DNA of 64,000 bases from CBDAQA01 sp965247815 (GCA_965247815.1 CBDFHW010000025.1:310001-374000); one strand, 5' to 3'; numbered from the stretch's first letter, positions 1-9,935 are shown. The notes: generated from the letters alone by a model not told the origin. Numbers and translations are program-made.

Positions 1-235
1 CTTTACCAACCGGTGTCGTGACCGGGCCCTTCAGCGCCACCTTGTGTGTTTTGATCGCGTCGATCGTCTGCTGAGGCAGGACGTTGTCGAACCCCTGGTC
101 GAGCGCGCTCGCGCCGGCCGGGACACTGACCCAGTCGACCGAAAGCCCGGCCGCGTGCAAGACCTCCTGCGCGCTCGCGGTGACTTCGGGACCGATACCG
201 TCGCCGGGCAGAATGACAATCGTGTGCTTGGCCAT
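1..235 (-). CDS. isocitrate/isopropylmalate dehydrogenase family protein, N-terminal part (cut by window edge)
   Basis: The reverse strand reads from an ATG at 235 into a protein beginning MAKHTIVILPGDGIGPEV and stays open to the window edge, giving about 78 residues. The ILPGDGIGPE stretch is the N-terminal nucleotide/substrate-binding signature of the beta-decarboxylating dehydrogenases (isocitrate, 3-isopropylmalate, tartrate, homoisocitrate). A second family-typical stretch, KGPVTTPVGK, lies at the edge; the GPV-TP form is more usual for isocitrate dehydrogenase than for LeuB. Substrate cannot be fixed without the rest of the gene. It is divergent from the sulfite-oxidase-like gene, with about 200 bp between the two starts. 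Confidence 0.85.
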   Translation of the reverse strand, partial: MAKHTIVILPGDGIGPEVTASAQEVLHAAGLSVDWVSVPAGASALDQGFDNVLPQQTIDAIKTHKVALKGPVTTPVGK

Positions 236-433
236 GTAAAAAATTTTACGTCGGTGCCACTCCGTTGCACAGGGCTGATTCACCGCGGATTCATGGCCTC
301 GACCGCTCGTCCTGGTCGCACCGCGATCGAATTCGCCTGCCCGGGTGTTGGCTGGTTTTGTACGTTGGCCCGCCTCGAAACAAGGACTACGTTTCGGGAT
401 GGTGGTGCGAGTTTATTCGCGTGGAGTGTGGTA

Positions 434-1498
434 ATGAACCGTCCGTCTTCGCTCACGATTCGTTCCCGGCAGCCCGACAATCTGGAGTCGTCGTTTCACG
501 ACCTGAGTGACCTGATTACGCCGAACGAAAATTTTTATGTCAGAAGCCATTTCGAGACGCCGGAGATCGACGTAAATGCTTGGACGCTGCAGATCGGCGG
601 CTCGGTTCGTGAGCCGTTGACGTTCACACTCGCGCAGCTCGAAGCGTTCCCGCGAACCTCTGCGACCGTCACTCTGGAGTGCGCGGGCAACGGCCGAGTC
701 TATCTGTCACCGGCAGCTCCGGGTGATCAATGGGCGCTCGGCGCGGTCGGCACGGCCGACTGGACCGGGGTCCGTCTGTCGACACTGCTGCAACATGCCG
801 GGGTCGACGACCGCGCCAAAGAAGTCATTCTCGTCGGCTCGGACGTTGGGGTTTGGAAGGACCCGCCTAAGCCGGTCGACCAGATTCAGTACGCGAGAAG
901 CATCCCGATCAAAAAGGCGATGAGCGGCGACGTTCTGCTCGCCTACCAGATGAACGAAGACCCACTCCCGGCTTCGCACGGCTCGCCGGTTAGGGCAGTC
1001 GTCGGAGGTTGGTACGGGATGGCTTCGGTAAAATGGCTCAGCCAAATTATCGTCGTCGACCAGCCATTCCAGGGGTATTTCCAGACGACTGATTACGCGT
1101 ACTGGTCGTCCGAAGCCGGGATGACAGTCCGCCGGCCGATCACGGAAATGCAGTTAAAGTTGCAGATCGCCCGCCCGACGGAGCGGGAAGTAATTGCAGC
1201 TGGCAGCACGTATCGGGTCACTGGTGCAGCCTGGTCAGGATCTTCCGCTGTCGCGCGTGTCGAGTTCAGTGACGATGGCGGACGGACGTTTGCACCGGCG
1301 TCACTGACGGGCGCACCTATCCCGTTCGCGTGGCGACTCTGGGACTTTCAATGGAAGGTTCCGAAAGCAGCTGGAATGCGAACGCTCGCGGCGAGAGCCT
1401 TCGATGAAACCGGCAGGGTGCAGACGACCGGGCACGATCCTAATTTCGGAAACTACATGATCAGCCATCAGCTGCCGGTCGTGGTCGAGGTTCGCTGA
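434..1498 (+). CDS. sulfite oxidase-like molybdopterin oxidoreductase
   Basis: A 354-residue protein of the sulfite oxidase/nitrate reductase family. The molybdopterin domain (about residues 25-230) contains VTLECAGNGR, whose Cys83 corresponds to the conserved Mo-ligating cysteine. The C-terminal third (ARPTEREVIAAGSTYRVTGAAWSGSSAVARVEFSDDGG, split over about 250-300) has the Ig-like Mo-co dimerisation fold. The frame is open back to position 44, but that part runs antisense through the dehydrogenase gene. The ATG at 434 follows GGAG by eight bases and begins just before conserved sequence, so I chose it. No Tat signal is visible from this start, so the site of action (cytoplasm or, with a longer start, periplasm) is uncertain. 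The last 31 bases overlap the convergent PEP-CTERM gene. Confidence 0.85.
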   Translation: MNRPSSLTIRSRQPDNLESSFHDLSDLITPNENFYVRSHFETPEIDVNAWTLQIGGSVREPLTFTLAQLEAFPRTSATVTLECAGNGRVYLSPAAPGDQWALGAVGTADWTGVRLSTLLQHAGVDDRAKEVILVGSDVGVWKDPPKPVDQIQYARSIPIKKAMSGDVLLAYQMNEDPLPASHGSPVRAVVGGWYGMASVKWLSQIIVVDQPFQGYFQTTDYAYWSSEAGMTVRRPITEMQLKLQIARPTEREVIAAGSTYRVTGAAWSGSSAVARVEFSDDGGRTFAPASLTGAPIPFAWRLWDFQWKVPKAAGMRTLAARAFDETGRVQTTGHDPNFGNYMISHQLPVVVEVR

Positions 1499-4098
1499 GC
1501 GGTCCGGCGTGTACGTCGCGATCTGCCTGTTGCCCACGTCACGAGCCCCGCGAAAAAGAGTGCAGCTCCTGCTGGTTCGGGCACGGCGGCGCTGGAGCTG
1601 GCGAGAAGCGATGTCGGTGCGGCTATCGACGCCGAGCCCGTGGTGTTGAATGCGTTGTCGATCAGTGTGTAGTCGGAACCATCTATAGTTCCGTCGTAGT
1701 TAAAATCGCCGTTGTACCACCCGGACAAGTGACCGGTGAACCCGGTGTCGATCCTGGCGAAATCGGCGACGCTGACGCTTCCGTCGAGGTTCGCGTCTCC
1801 GAAAAATGTGTATTTGACGAGTACATCTCCGCTCGCGGGGCTTCGTGAATCGAACAAGCCGAGCGTCGTACCGTTACCGTACAGGGCCGTACCCGCACCG
1901 TTGTTGTTTACCAGAACGCCGAGCGTTTGAAGGTGCGCCGCGCCCGAAGAAGCGGCCGCGCTGGTGATCCCCTGGCTGGTGCCGGAATAAAGCCCCTGCT
2001 TGATCTGGTTCGTGATCGATGCCAGCGACGCGCCGGTGAGGTCCAGATCGTTGCTCGACAATTCGAACTGGCCTGCCCAGTTGTTCAAGCTGCCGGCGAA
2101 GGTGATGTTTCCCTCGACGATTAATTGCCGATTCGCAGGAGCCAACGGCGTGTCGACCGTCGCGATCGCGCCCGAGCTTAGCGCCAGCGAAGACGAAAGC
2201 GTCCGCACGAGGACACCGGCCGAGCCGGGGGCGGTCAGCTTCAACACCGCGCCCGACCCGACCGTGATCGACGCGGTCGGGAATGAGGCGCCGGGTGTCA
2301 GCACCACCGTTCCGGCGGTGACCGAGGCGTTGCCGAACGACTCTGAGCCGTCGAGTGTCAGCGTCCCGGTGCCGGTTTTGGTCAACCCGCCGGCCCCGGT
2401 GATGCCGTTTGAAATTTCCAGTGATGATGCACCCGCGACCGATGCGGTAACGCCGTCGGTGACGACGACCGGCGCGGTGATGCTGTGCGATCCGGAACTG
2501 ACCGCGACGAGCGCGGTTCCCGAAGCGTCTCCGGTGTCATTGATCGTCAACACGCCAGCCGATCCCTGCGACACGGTGTAGCTGGTCGCGCCGGAAAACA
2601 GCAGCTTTCCGACGATGCGGTTTCCGTCCAGCGTGACCGAAGCGCTCGCCACACCGCCGGAAATGACAGGGAAGCTGGCCTGTGCCGCGACGAGATTGGG
2701 GATGCCGTCGGCCCAGTTCGAGGAGGACCCCCATGACCCGCTCGACGCGACCTTCCATGCGTTGGGAAACAGCCCGGTGAAGGCGTACGAAAACCCGACC
2801 GCCGGTGAGAAGGCGGAGTTGTCACTGATCAGAAACGCGTAGTCGCCCGCGGCCAGCGTGTTGGTCGAGTACAGATACTGAACATTGTCACCGGTTGCGG
2901 TGCTGTGCAGCGTCGAGTCGGCCAGGCTCGCGCTCAGGGTGTAGCTGCCGTTGGACAGCGTCACCGGCCGGACCTCGAGCCCCAGGTTGGCGAACTGCGA
3001 CGCGGCGGTCCGGGTATCGATCTGGCCTGCGGAGGGCGTCGACTGTGTCACGTCCCAGTTCAGTGAGGCAGTGAGCCCGGTAATAAACCCGTCGGAATGA
3101 AACAGCACGACGCTCTTACCACCGGCAGCTACTGTGCCTTCGGTCCACCCGCGCTGGGCAACGCTGGGCGTGCCCGCGACCGTGCTCCCGTTGACCGCCA
3201 GCAGCGGCTTTTCGCCGGCTTTCAGAATCGAAAGGCTACTGGTGTAATCGGCCTCACCCGCGCCGGTGGTGATGTCCAGATTGTTGGCGGTCTGGCGGAC
3301 GTAATTCGTCTTGTCCGCGCCGGCCATCAGCAGGCTGCGGATCGTGACGCCGTGCTGGGCGTCGGTCTGCCCGGCGTTTTTAGCCGTCCCGTACAACGCG
3401 GCGGCGTAGCTGGACACCGCGGCCGACGTGAAACTGGCCTGACCGCTAAGGCTTAAATCCGCGTGCTGTTTGCCGGGCGAAGCGGCGACCGAAAATGTCT
3501 GCTGATCGCCGGTCACCGATAGCGCGTTGAAGCTGGTCCAGGGGATGTTGTAGAGCAGTCCCCCGACGTCGGAAACTGCCGACGAGACGAACGTGACGTC
3601 GGACCGGTTAATCATGAAGTCCAACCGGCGAAGAAGGTCCAGATCGCTGGGGGTCGCTCCGGTCGAATAGACATAGCTGTTGTTGACCACCACAGCCCCG
3701 TTGGAAAAATTGCCCGGTGCGGGGGCAATCCCGGTGGCCGACTGGGCGTTGGTGGTTGTCGTCAAGAAATTGGTGTTCGGGGCGGCGTACACGTCGGTGA
3801 CGAACGGGAACGCGACCGAGTTGTTGCCGTAAAACGACGCGCCGACCGCGTAGGCGTGGTTCGACATGCTAGACGTGGTCCCGCCGGTGGCGTGGAAGGT
3901 GATGCCCGGGAATAAACCCCCGAGTTGCCCGGCCTGCAGGGTGATCGAAGACGCGCCGGCAAAATCGACCGGGGCGTAATGCGTCGGCGAACCACCGGTA
4001 TCCTCGTAGGCCTCGATCTCTTCAACGGCGATGCCCGCCTTCAGGGAAACTGGGAATACCGACAGCACTGCCGCTGCAATAAGTACATGACGACGCAT
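1468..4098 (-). CDS. PEP-CTERM sorting domain protein with autotransporter-like strand repeats and dockerin-like repeat
   Basis: An 876-residue secreted protein. Signal peptide at residues 1-21 (MRRHVLIAAAVLSVFPVSLKA). About residues 25-330 form a domain I cannot name confidently; a stretch FTSAAVSSYAAALYG is reminiscent of the region after a subtilase serine, but no convincing catalytic triad is seen. Residues about 450-690 carry autotransporter-associated beta-strand repeats (GAGGLTKTGTGTLTLDG). A paired calcium-loop, dockerin-like module follows (GDANLDGSVSVADF, GDFNYDGTIDGSDYTLID). The tail VPEPAGAALFFAGLVTWATG plus arginines is a PEP-CTERM signal, processed by exosortase in known systems. 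The start ATG has GGAGG six bases upstream. Confidence 0.85.
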   Translation of the reverse strand: MRRHVLIAAAVLSVFPVSLKAGIAVEEIEAYEDTGGSPTHYAPVDFAGASSITLQAGQLGGLFPGITFHATGGTTSSMSNHAYAVGASFYGNNSVAFPFVTDVYAAPNTNFLTTTTNAQSATGIAPAPGNFSNGAVVVNNSYVYSTGATPSDLDLLRRLDFMINRSDVTFVSSAVSDVGGLLYNIPWTSFNALSVTGDQQTFSVAASPGKQHADLSLSGQASFTSAAVSSYAAALYGTAKNAGQTDAQHGVTIRSLLMAGADKTNYVRQTANNLDITTGAGEADYTSSLSILKAGEKPLLAVNGSTVAGTPSVAQRGWTEGTVAAGGKSVVLFHSDGFITGLTASLNWDVTQSTPSAGQIDTRTAASQFANLGLEVRPVTLSNGSYTLSASLADSTLHSTATGDNVQYLYSTNTLAAGDYAFLISDNSAFSPAVGFSYAFTGLFPNAWKVASSGSWGSSSNWADGIPNLVAAQASFPVISGGVASASVTLDGNRIVGKLLFSGATSYTVSQGSAGVLTINDTGDASGTALVAVSSGSHSITAPVVVTDGVTASVAGASSLEISNGITGAGGLTKTGTGTLTLDGSESFGNASVTAGTVVLTPGASFPTASITVGSGAVLKLTAPGSAGVLVRTLSSSLALSSGAIATVDTPLAPANRQLIVEGNITFAGSLNNWAGQFELSSNDLDLTGASLASITNQIKQGLYSGTSQGITSAAASSGAAHLQTLGVLVNNNGAGTALYGNGTTLGLFDSRSPASGDVLVKYTFFGDANLDGSVSVADFARIDTGFTGHLSGWYNGDFNYDGTIDGSDYTLIDNAFNTTGSASIAAPTSLLASSSAAVPEPAGAALFFAGLVTWATGRSRRTRRTAQRTSTTTGS

Positions 4099-4282
4099 TG
4101 ACCACCTCCGAGTGTTTTTCTGAGCCTACTGACATTGAAGGTTTCACACCACGGTCTTTCAATGACGCCGCCGCCGGCGCTCGGCGCGGCGGCTTTTCGA
4201 TTCGATCTCAGAATTTCTGCCGGCGTCCATTGCGGAACACGATCGATTGACGAACCCCGGCGTGATTCGCGACAATCGAGGA

Positions 4283-5143
4283 ATGTTGCCTTCGGCAGAC
4301 CAAGCCATTGAGATTTTCGGGGCCGCGACTGAGGAGAATCAGCTGAGCCCGATGCGTGAGCACCAAGTGGTGCGTTTGCCCGAAACCGGTGAAGTCTGGA
4401 TGACCGGCGACCTGCACGACCACCGGCGTAATTTTGACAAATTGGTCCGTGCCGTCGACCTGCCGAATAATCCGCACCGCCAGCTCGTTTTGCACGAACT
4501 GATTCACGGCGACCACTACGACAGCAGCGGGGCCGAGGACAGCTGGCAAACGCTGTTCAAGGCGGCCGAACTGAAAGCAGAGCACCCCGGTCAGGTGCAT
4601 TTTCTAATGGCGAATCACGACCTGGCGCAGATCCACGGCGAAGGAATCATGAAGGCCGGGCTGAGCGTCTGCGAGGCGTTCACGGCCGCGTTGAAGCGGG
4701 ACTTTGGCAGTGTCTATCAGCGTGTCAACATCGCCATCACGGAGTTTTTGCTGTCGTTGCCGCTGGCGATCCGCACTCACAACGGTCTGTTTTTCTGTCA
4801 CAGCCTGCCGAACGATGCCCAGATCGAGACGTTTGATTACACGGTTTTCGACCGCCCGCTTACGGGGCCCGACTACAAGCGGCGGGTGGGACCGGTTTAT
4901 CAACTGATCTGGGGCCGCGGTGTCACGCCGGCAGGCGCGGCGAAGTTTCTGGAAAACGTGAAGGCAAATTTTGTCGTCACCGGACATCAACCGCAGGAAA
5001 TGGGATATTCTGCAAATGGGCCACAGCACCTGATTCTTGCCTCGGACCACAATCAAGGCGTTTTCATGCCGCTGGACCTTTCCCAACCGTGCACAATGGA
5101 CGACATGGTCAGTCGCGTCGAAAAATTCGTTGCAATCGAATAG
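4283..5143 (+). CDS. calcineurin-like metallophosphoesterase
   Basis: A cytoplasmic metallophosphoesterase of about 286 residues. Metal-binding motifs appear in family order: TGDLHDHRRNF (GDxH), HGDHYD, MANHDLA (GNHD-like, with Met-Ala in place of Gly), HSLP and VVTGHQPQ (GHxP/H). The GNHD glycine being replaced is slightly unusual, but the metal-binding Asn and His are kept. The substrate is unknown; relatives act on phosphoproteins or dinucleoside polyphosphates. A TTG at 4247 would add twelve residues; neither start has a well-spaced ribosome site, so I took the ATG. It stands alone, divergent from the PEP-CTERM gene. Confidence 0.8.
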   Translation: MLPSADQAIEIFGAATEENQLSPMREHQVVRLPETGEVWMTGDLHDHRRNFDKLVRAVDLPNNPHRQLVLHELIHGDHYDSSGAEDSWQTLFKAAELKAEHPGQVHFLMANHDLAQIHGEGIMKAGLSVCEAFTAALKRDFGSVYQRVNIAITEFLLSLPLAIRTHNGLFFCHSLPNDAQIETFDYTVFDRPLTGPDYKRRVGPVYQLIWGRGVTPAGAAKFLENVKANFVVTGHQPQEMGYSANGPQHLILASDHNQGVFMPLDLSQPCTMDDMVSRVEKFVAIE

Positions 5144-5195
5144 GCCTCTGCGCCGACATTAATTACATCGCATTCAATCACCGGAGAATCTAAAC

Positions 5196-7841
5196 ATGAG
5201 GCCATCGCGTATCAGTCGCCGCGTTCGTACCCTTGCCGCCGCTATCGAAGAGCTCGAGCCCAGACAACTGCTGTCGGCGACCTCGATCAAGGCAGTGCCT
5301 ACCCAGGCGCTGACGGTGGGGGCGGGGCCCTCGACGATTAACCTGAAAACGTATCTGAACGACCCGTCCATCACCGGCGGGACCGTCATTCAGATGCAGA
5401 CCCCGCTGGGCAACATACCGCTTCAGCTGACCGACGCGCAGACGCCGAACACGGTCGCCAACTTCGTGAAGTACATCCAGAACTCCGATTATTCGCCGAC
5501 GCTGTTCCAGCGTCTTTCGCCGGGGTTTGTGCTACAGGGCGGCGGTACGAAACCCGACGGTTCCAGCAATGCCTCGCTGGGGAACATTGCCAGCGAAGCA
5601 GGCCTGTCGAACGCGGTCGGCACGATCGCGATGGCGTTGAGCAATGGTCCGGACACCGGCAATAATCAGTGGTTCATCAACCTGCAGAATAATGCCAGTA
5701 TTCTCGACGGAGCCAATGACGGCGGGCCGTTCACGGTGTTCGGGAATGTGATCGATGGCGGCATGAACGTCGTAAACGCCATCGCGCAATTGCGAACGAT
5801 CAACGGCCAGCAGGAGAACCCGAACTGGTACATCGGGACCAACCCCAATGGCCAGATCGACGGGCTACCCGTGATCAATTATACGGGAAGCACGACGCCG
5901 ACCACGGTCCCGCAGGCCAACCTGGTGACGGACAATATCGTGACGCTGACCGCTGCCCAAGTGGCTCCGGCGTATACCATCGTCACCGCGAACCCGGCCG
6001 TCATCACGGCGAGCTTGAACAACGGTGTTCTGACGATCGCCCCCGCGGCCGGGGTCAGTTCGGGCAGCACCACGATCACCGCGACGGTGACCGACTTCAC
6101 CGGCGCGAAAGCGACCCAGTCGTTTACAGTCAACGTTCAGACGCTGCCGGCGGTGACCATCGGGAGCGCGTCGGCCAGTGCAGGTACGGACGCGCAGATT
6201 AACTTTCCGGTGACGCTTGCCGCCGCCACGACGACGGACGTCACGCTGAATTATTCTCTCGCGGGTGGCTCGGCGCCGGCGGGGGACTATGCGGCCACCG
6301 GCAACACCGTGACCATTCCGGCGGGCAGCACGACCGCGAGCATCCCGGTGAATGTCATCGGAAATTCGACCCAGACCGCCGAGACTTTTGGCATCACGCT
6401 ATCACTCGCGACGACCAATGCCACGTTCACCGGCGGGAATGCCACCGCGGTCGGCACGATCCTGCCGTCGGCGGTTACCACTTCGACGGTTCTCGCCTCT
6501 TCGGTCCCGGCGATCAACCTCGGCGGCACGGTCACGTTTACTGCGACCGTAACTTCGTCGGTTCCGCAAGTCGCAACCAATGGCATCGTGACCTTCACGG
6601 CCGACGGAACCACGATCGGAACACAGGCGCTATTTAACGGCGTCGCGACGCTCACGACCACGTTGACAACCGCGGGCAACATCAACGTCGTCGCGAACTA
6701 CGGCGGCAGCAATAACACCGCGCCGAGCGTGTCGAATACTTTGACCGTGAACGTGTCTAAGCTCACGCCTTTGGTGCACAGCAGCACGCTACCCGGTTCA
6801 GTGATCGCAGGGACCGCTGTGAATGGCGCCCTCGTGGTCGTGGTCGGGAACTACGGGACTACGCCGTCGGTCGGTCCTCTGACGGTGCACGTCTTTGCGT
6901 CGACCAACGGAGTGATTGACGCAAATTCGATCCTCGTGCAGACGATTAAAAAGAAGTTTGCGCTGAAGGCAGGACAGGCGTCGGCGGTATCCGTGCCGAT
7001 CCACCTTGCGGCGAGCAAGCTGGGCACCGGTAGCTACACATTTCTTCCGCAGACGATCGACGCGGCGGGCACGGTCGCCGATGGCTCGTCCGGCCCGGGG
7101 CTCGGCGTCATCAAGCCGAACGTCACGCTCTCGGCTGATTTTGTAAACCTTTTCCTTCCGACCGCGGTCGTCGCGGGTTCGAAGACGCCAATGGTCGCGA
7201 GAGTGTCAATCACCAACAACGGCAATAGCAATTACGTCGGCAGCACAAAGGTTGAAATACTGACCTCGCCCGACGGAACCGCGGCGGACGGCACCGTGTT
7301 CCAGACGTCCCTTAAAACGCTCTCGATCAGGGCCGGCAAAATAGCGAGCGTGACAGTGCCGCTCCGGAATTATCCGATGGTCGCCGAGGGAAACTACTTT
7401 ATTGTCGCGCGGGTGACGGACTCGTTGGGGGATGTCGCGACTGCCGATTCAGCGACGACGGTCAACATTGCCGCGGCTCGGACCGACTTAATGACTAGGA
7501 TAATCGCCATTCCCGCGACCGCCACCGCGGGCAAGCCTTTCAATGTGACGTTGAACCTGACGAATGCTGGAAACAATGTCGTCACGGGCGTGCTGCAGAT
7601 CGCATTCTCGGGTTCGACCGCTTCGGACGGCACCGGACCGGTCGCGTTCCCGACCGTTTCAACCAAGATCAATCTCAAGCCCGGGCAGTCGAAACCCCTG
7701 CACCTGAAAGTGACGATGCCGACGACCGTTACACCGGGGAACCTATATCTGGTGGCAGTGATCGATCCGACGGGCGTCTTCGGCGATGTCGACGCGGCAA
7801 ACAACACGAGTGTCAGCCCGTCGTTTATCACGGTCGGCTAA
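5196..7841 (+). CDS. LEPR-XLL secreted cyclophilin-type peptidyl-prolyl isomerase with Ig-like and CARDB domains
   Basis: An 881-residue surface or secreted protein. The N-terminus has the planctomycete LEPR-XLL motif (ELEPRQLLSA, residues 19-28). Residues about 62-230 form a cyclophilin domain: LFQRLSPGFVLQGGG (104-117) retains the catalytic Arg, Phe and Gln region, and NNQWFINL matches the family FFI motif with Trp for the first Phe. Next come a cadherin-like/Calx-beta region (about 320-425), an Ig-like repeat (about 430-525) and three CARDB-like modules (about 530-880). GGAG lies nine bases upstream of the ATG. A proline isomerase attached to adhesion modules suggests folding or maturation of secreted proteins at the surface; this role is inferred. 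Confidence 0.88.
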   Translation: MRPSRISRRVRTLAAAIEELEPRQLLSATSIKAVPTQALTVGAGPSTINLKTYLNDPSITGGTVIQMQTPLGNIPLQLTDAQTPNTVANFVKYIQNSDYSPTLFQRLSPGFVLQGGGTKPDGSSNASLGNIASEAGLSNAVGTIAMALSNGPDTGNNQWFINLQNNASILDGANDGGPFTVFGNVIDGGMNVVNAIAQLRTINGQQENPNWYIGTNPNGQIDGLPVINYTGSTTPTTVPQANLVTDNIVTLTAAQVAPAYTIVTANPAVITASLNNGVLTIAPAAGVSSGSTTITATVTDFTGAKATQSFTVNVQTLPAVTIGSASASAGTDAQINFPVTLAAATTTDVTLNYSLAGGSAPAGDYAATGNTVTIPAGSTTASIPVNVIGNSTQTAETFGITLSLATTNATFTGGNATAVGTILPSAVTTSTVLASSVPAINLGGTVTFTATVTSSVPQVATNGIVTFTADGTTIGTQALFNGVATLTTTLTTAGNINVVANYGGSNNTAPSVSNTLTVNVSKLTPLVHSSTLPGSVIAGTAVNGALVVVVGNYGTTPSVGPLTVHVFASTNGVIDANSILVQTIKKKFALKAGQASAVSVPIHLAASKLGTGSYTFLPQTIDAAGTVADGSSGPGLGVIKPNVTLSADFVNLFLPTAVVAGSKTPMVARVSITNNGNSNYVGSTKVEILTSPDGTAADGTVFQTSLKTLSIRAGKIASVTVPLRNYPMVAEGNYFIVARVTDSLGDVATADSATTVNIAAARTDLMTRIIAIPATATAGKPFNVTLNLTNAGNNVVTGVLQIAFSGSTASDGTGPVAFPTVSTKINLKPGQSKPLHLKVTMPTTVTPGNLYLVAVIDPTGVFGDVDAANNTSVSPSFITVG

Positions 7842-7895
7842 AAACAATCGCCGAACGTCGCCGCATCGAAGTCGGGCTGAACTCGTTCATTCGAA

Positions 7896-9935
7896 TTAGT
7901 AAACGGCCGCCTTCTCACGGCCAGAAAAGTTGTTGCCGTTCTCTTTGACCGCGTGAACGACTGGTGGGCGTGGCGGGCTGGTTTGCAGGTCGACCATCTG
8001 CCGATACCGCCCGCTGGCGGCCATCAGTTCGTCGTGCTTGCCCTGCTCGACGATCCGCCCGTTCTCCAGCACGAGAATCCTGCTCGCGTGCGCGATCGTG
8101 CTCAGACGGTGGGCGATCACGAAGCTGGTCCGGCCGGCCATCAGGGTCTGCATGCTTCCTTGGATCAGACGTTCGGATTCGGTGTCCAGATTGCTCGTCG
8201 CTTCGTCGAGGATGAGGATCTTCGGGTCGGCCAGGATCGCGCGGGCGATGGTCAACCGCTGGCGTTGTCCGCCGCTCAGCTTGACCCCACGCTCGCCGAT
8301 CAGCGAGTCGTACCCGTCCGTAAGCTTTTCGATGAATTCGTGCGCGTTGGCCAGCCTTGCCGCTTCGGTGATTTCCGCCAGGCTCGCCCCGCGTCGCCCG
8401 TAGGCGATATTTTCACCGATCGTGCCGTCGAACAAAAATGTGTCCTGCTCGACGATGCCGAGCAGCCGTCGGTAGCTGTCGGCGGTGATGTCGCGCAGGT
8501 CGACTTCGTCGAGAAAGATCGACCCCGCGGTGGGGTCATAAAATCGCGCGACCAGATTGCAGAGCGTGGTTTTGCCCGCGCCGCTGGGCCCAACCAATGC
8601 GACCATCTCGCCGGGCCGGACGTCCAGGTTGACGTCCTGCAAAACCGGCGACTCCGACCCGGCATAGGCGAATGAAACCCCTTCGAGTGTCAGTCGGCCG
8701 GTCACTGTTTCCCGATCAACCACCTTCGCCCCGGGCTTGGGGGTCATCTCCAACGGCTCGGCAAGCAGGTCCAGAATGCGGTCGAGGCCCGACAGGCTGT
8801 TCTGCAACGCGGTCGCGCTTCCCGCGAGCGTCGCGATCGGTCCCAGAAGCGCGGCCAGGTAAGACATGAACATGACCAGTCCGCCGACGGTCAAAGGGTG
8901 CTCGACGTACACCCCGGCCTTCATCTTGGCCATGTCACTTAGCACGCGGTTGCCGCCCCAGAACAGAAGTAGCGCCGACGCGAGTGGAATCAGGATCGAC
9001 CAGGTGAACTCGATGCCCCGCATCGACCACCAGGCGAAAACTTCCTGCCGCGCCATCATGTGACCGTTGCGGGTGAACGTGCCGGCTTCGGCCTGCTGTC
9101 TCGAAAATGATCGCACGACGCGCATGCCGCCGAAGGCCTCGGTGGCGTGCCCGTCCATCGCCTGGCGGGTGTTGCGAATGTCACGAAAGATCGGCCGGAT
9201 CCGGCTGATCCACGTCCGGTGCGTCAGCCAGACCGTCGGCAGCAACGCCAGGGAGCCGAGCAGTAGTTTCCAGTCGACGAACGCCAGGATCACCAAACTG
9301 CCCAGCAACTGGATGATTGCCCTGAACGGGTTGTACAGCAGGGAAAAAATCAGGTCTGCGACACCTCCCGCGTCTTCACGGAGGATCGAAGCGACGCCGC
9401 CGCTTTTGAGTTCATAGACACGGTGCAGCGGCAGCCGGACGGCGTGGTCGAAGACTTTTTTCCGGACCGAAACCTGCAGCCGCTTGGTCATCCGCGTCGC
9501 CTGCCAACGACTCCAGAGGCTTGCCAGTTCCGAAGCACCGGCAAGGACGACCATGCCCACGGCAACGATCGTAAGCAGGGCGTGCCGGTCCGTCGGAAGC
9601 TTGATCCAACGCGGCAGGCCGGACGGCAGCGGCTTTTCGGTCAGAACGCTGTCGAAGACGACCTTCGTGCCATACAACGGTAAAAGTCCGAGCAGGGTGG
9701 ACAGACCCAGCACGATCAGCGCGAGGACCAGCGACCTTCGATGACCGCGGAGCAGGTCGGTGAACTGCACGAGCAGCTTGCCGAACGGCCGCGACCGGGG
9801 CTTCTTCTTACGTTCACCGGTGTGGTCAGATTCAGTTGACGTTTCATCGGCCGAAGTTTTTTTGGCGCGATCCTTGGCAACACGTTCGCGGTATTTTGCG
9901 TAACGGAGACGACTGGCACGGAGGGGCAAAGGCAT
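7896..9935 (-). CDS. ABC exporter, fused permease and ATP-binding subunits (MsbA/LmrA type)
   Basis: A 679-residue half-transporter acting as a homodimer in the inner membrane. A basic cytoplasmic N-terminus (residues 1-65, rich in Lys/Arg/Ser) precedes six membrane segments (about 66-385) and a nucleotide-binding domain. Walker A is GPSGAGKT (449-456), the signature LSGGQ is at 553-557, Walker B ends ILILDEAT (573-580) and the switch His is H609. All catalytic residues are present, so it should be active. The substrate is not readable from sequence; lipid, peptide or drug export are all possible. It is convergent with the cyclophilin gene and about 240 bp downstream of marC. Confidence 0.9.
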   Translation of the reverse strand: MPLPLRASRLRYAKYRERVAKDRAKKTSADETSTESDHTGERKKKPRSRPFGKLLVQFTDLLRGHRRSLVLALIVLGLSTLLGLLPLYGTKVVFDSVLTEKPLPSGLPRWIKLPTDRHALLTIVAVGMVVLAGASELASLWSRWQATRMTKRLQVSVRKKVFDHAVRLPLHRVYELKSGGVASILREDAGGVADLIFSLLYNPFRAIIQLLGSLVILAFVDWKLLLGSLALLPTVWLTHRTWISRIRPIFRDIRNTRQAMDGHATEAFGGMRVVRSFSRQQAEAGTFTRNGHMMARQEVFAWWSMRGIEFTWSILIPLASALLLFWGGNRVLSDMAKMKAGVYVEHPLTVGGLVMFMSYLAALLGPIATLAGSATALQNSLSGLDRILDLLAEPLEMTPKPGAKVVDRETVTGRLTLEGVSFAYAGSESPVLQDVNLDVRPGEMVALVGPSGAGKTTLCNLVARFYDPTAGSIFLDEVDLRDITADSYRRLLGIVEQDTFLFDGTIGENIAYGRRGASLAEITEAARLANAHEFIEKLTDGYDSLIGERGVKLSGGQRQRLTIARAILADPKILILDEATSNLDTESERLIQGSMQTLMAGRTSFVIAHRLSTIAHASRILVLENGRIVEQGKHDELMAASGRYRQMVDLQTSPPRPPVVHAVKENGNNFSGREKAAVY

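Noticed and set aside
44..433. N-terminal extension of the sulfite-oxidase-like frame
   Set aside because: It runs antisense through the dehydrogenase gene, its translation looks random, and the ATG at 434 has a GGAG ribosome site.
1600..3700. Subtilase domain in the PEP-CTERM protein
   Set aside because: One stretch looks like the region after a subtilase serine, but I find no convincing Asp/His/Ser triad.
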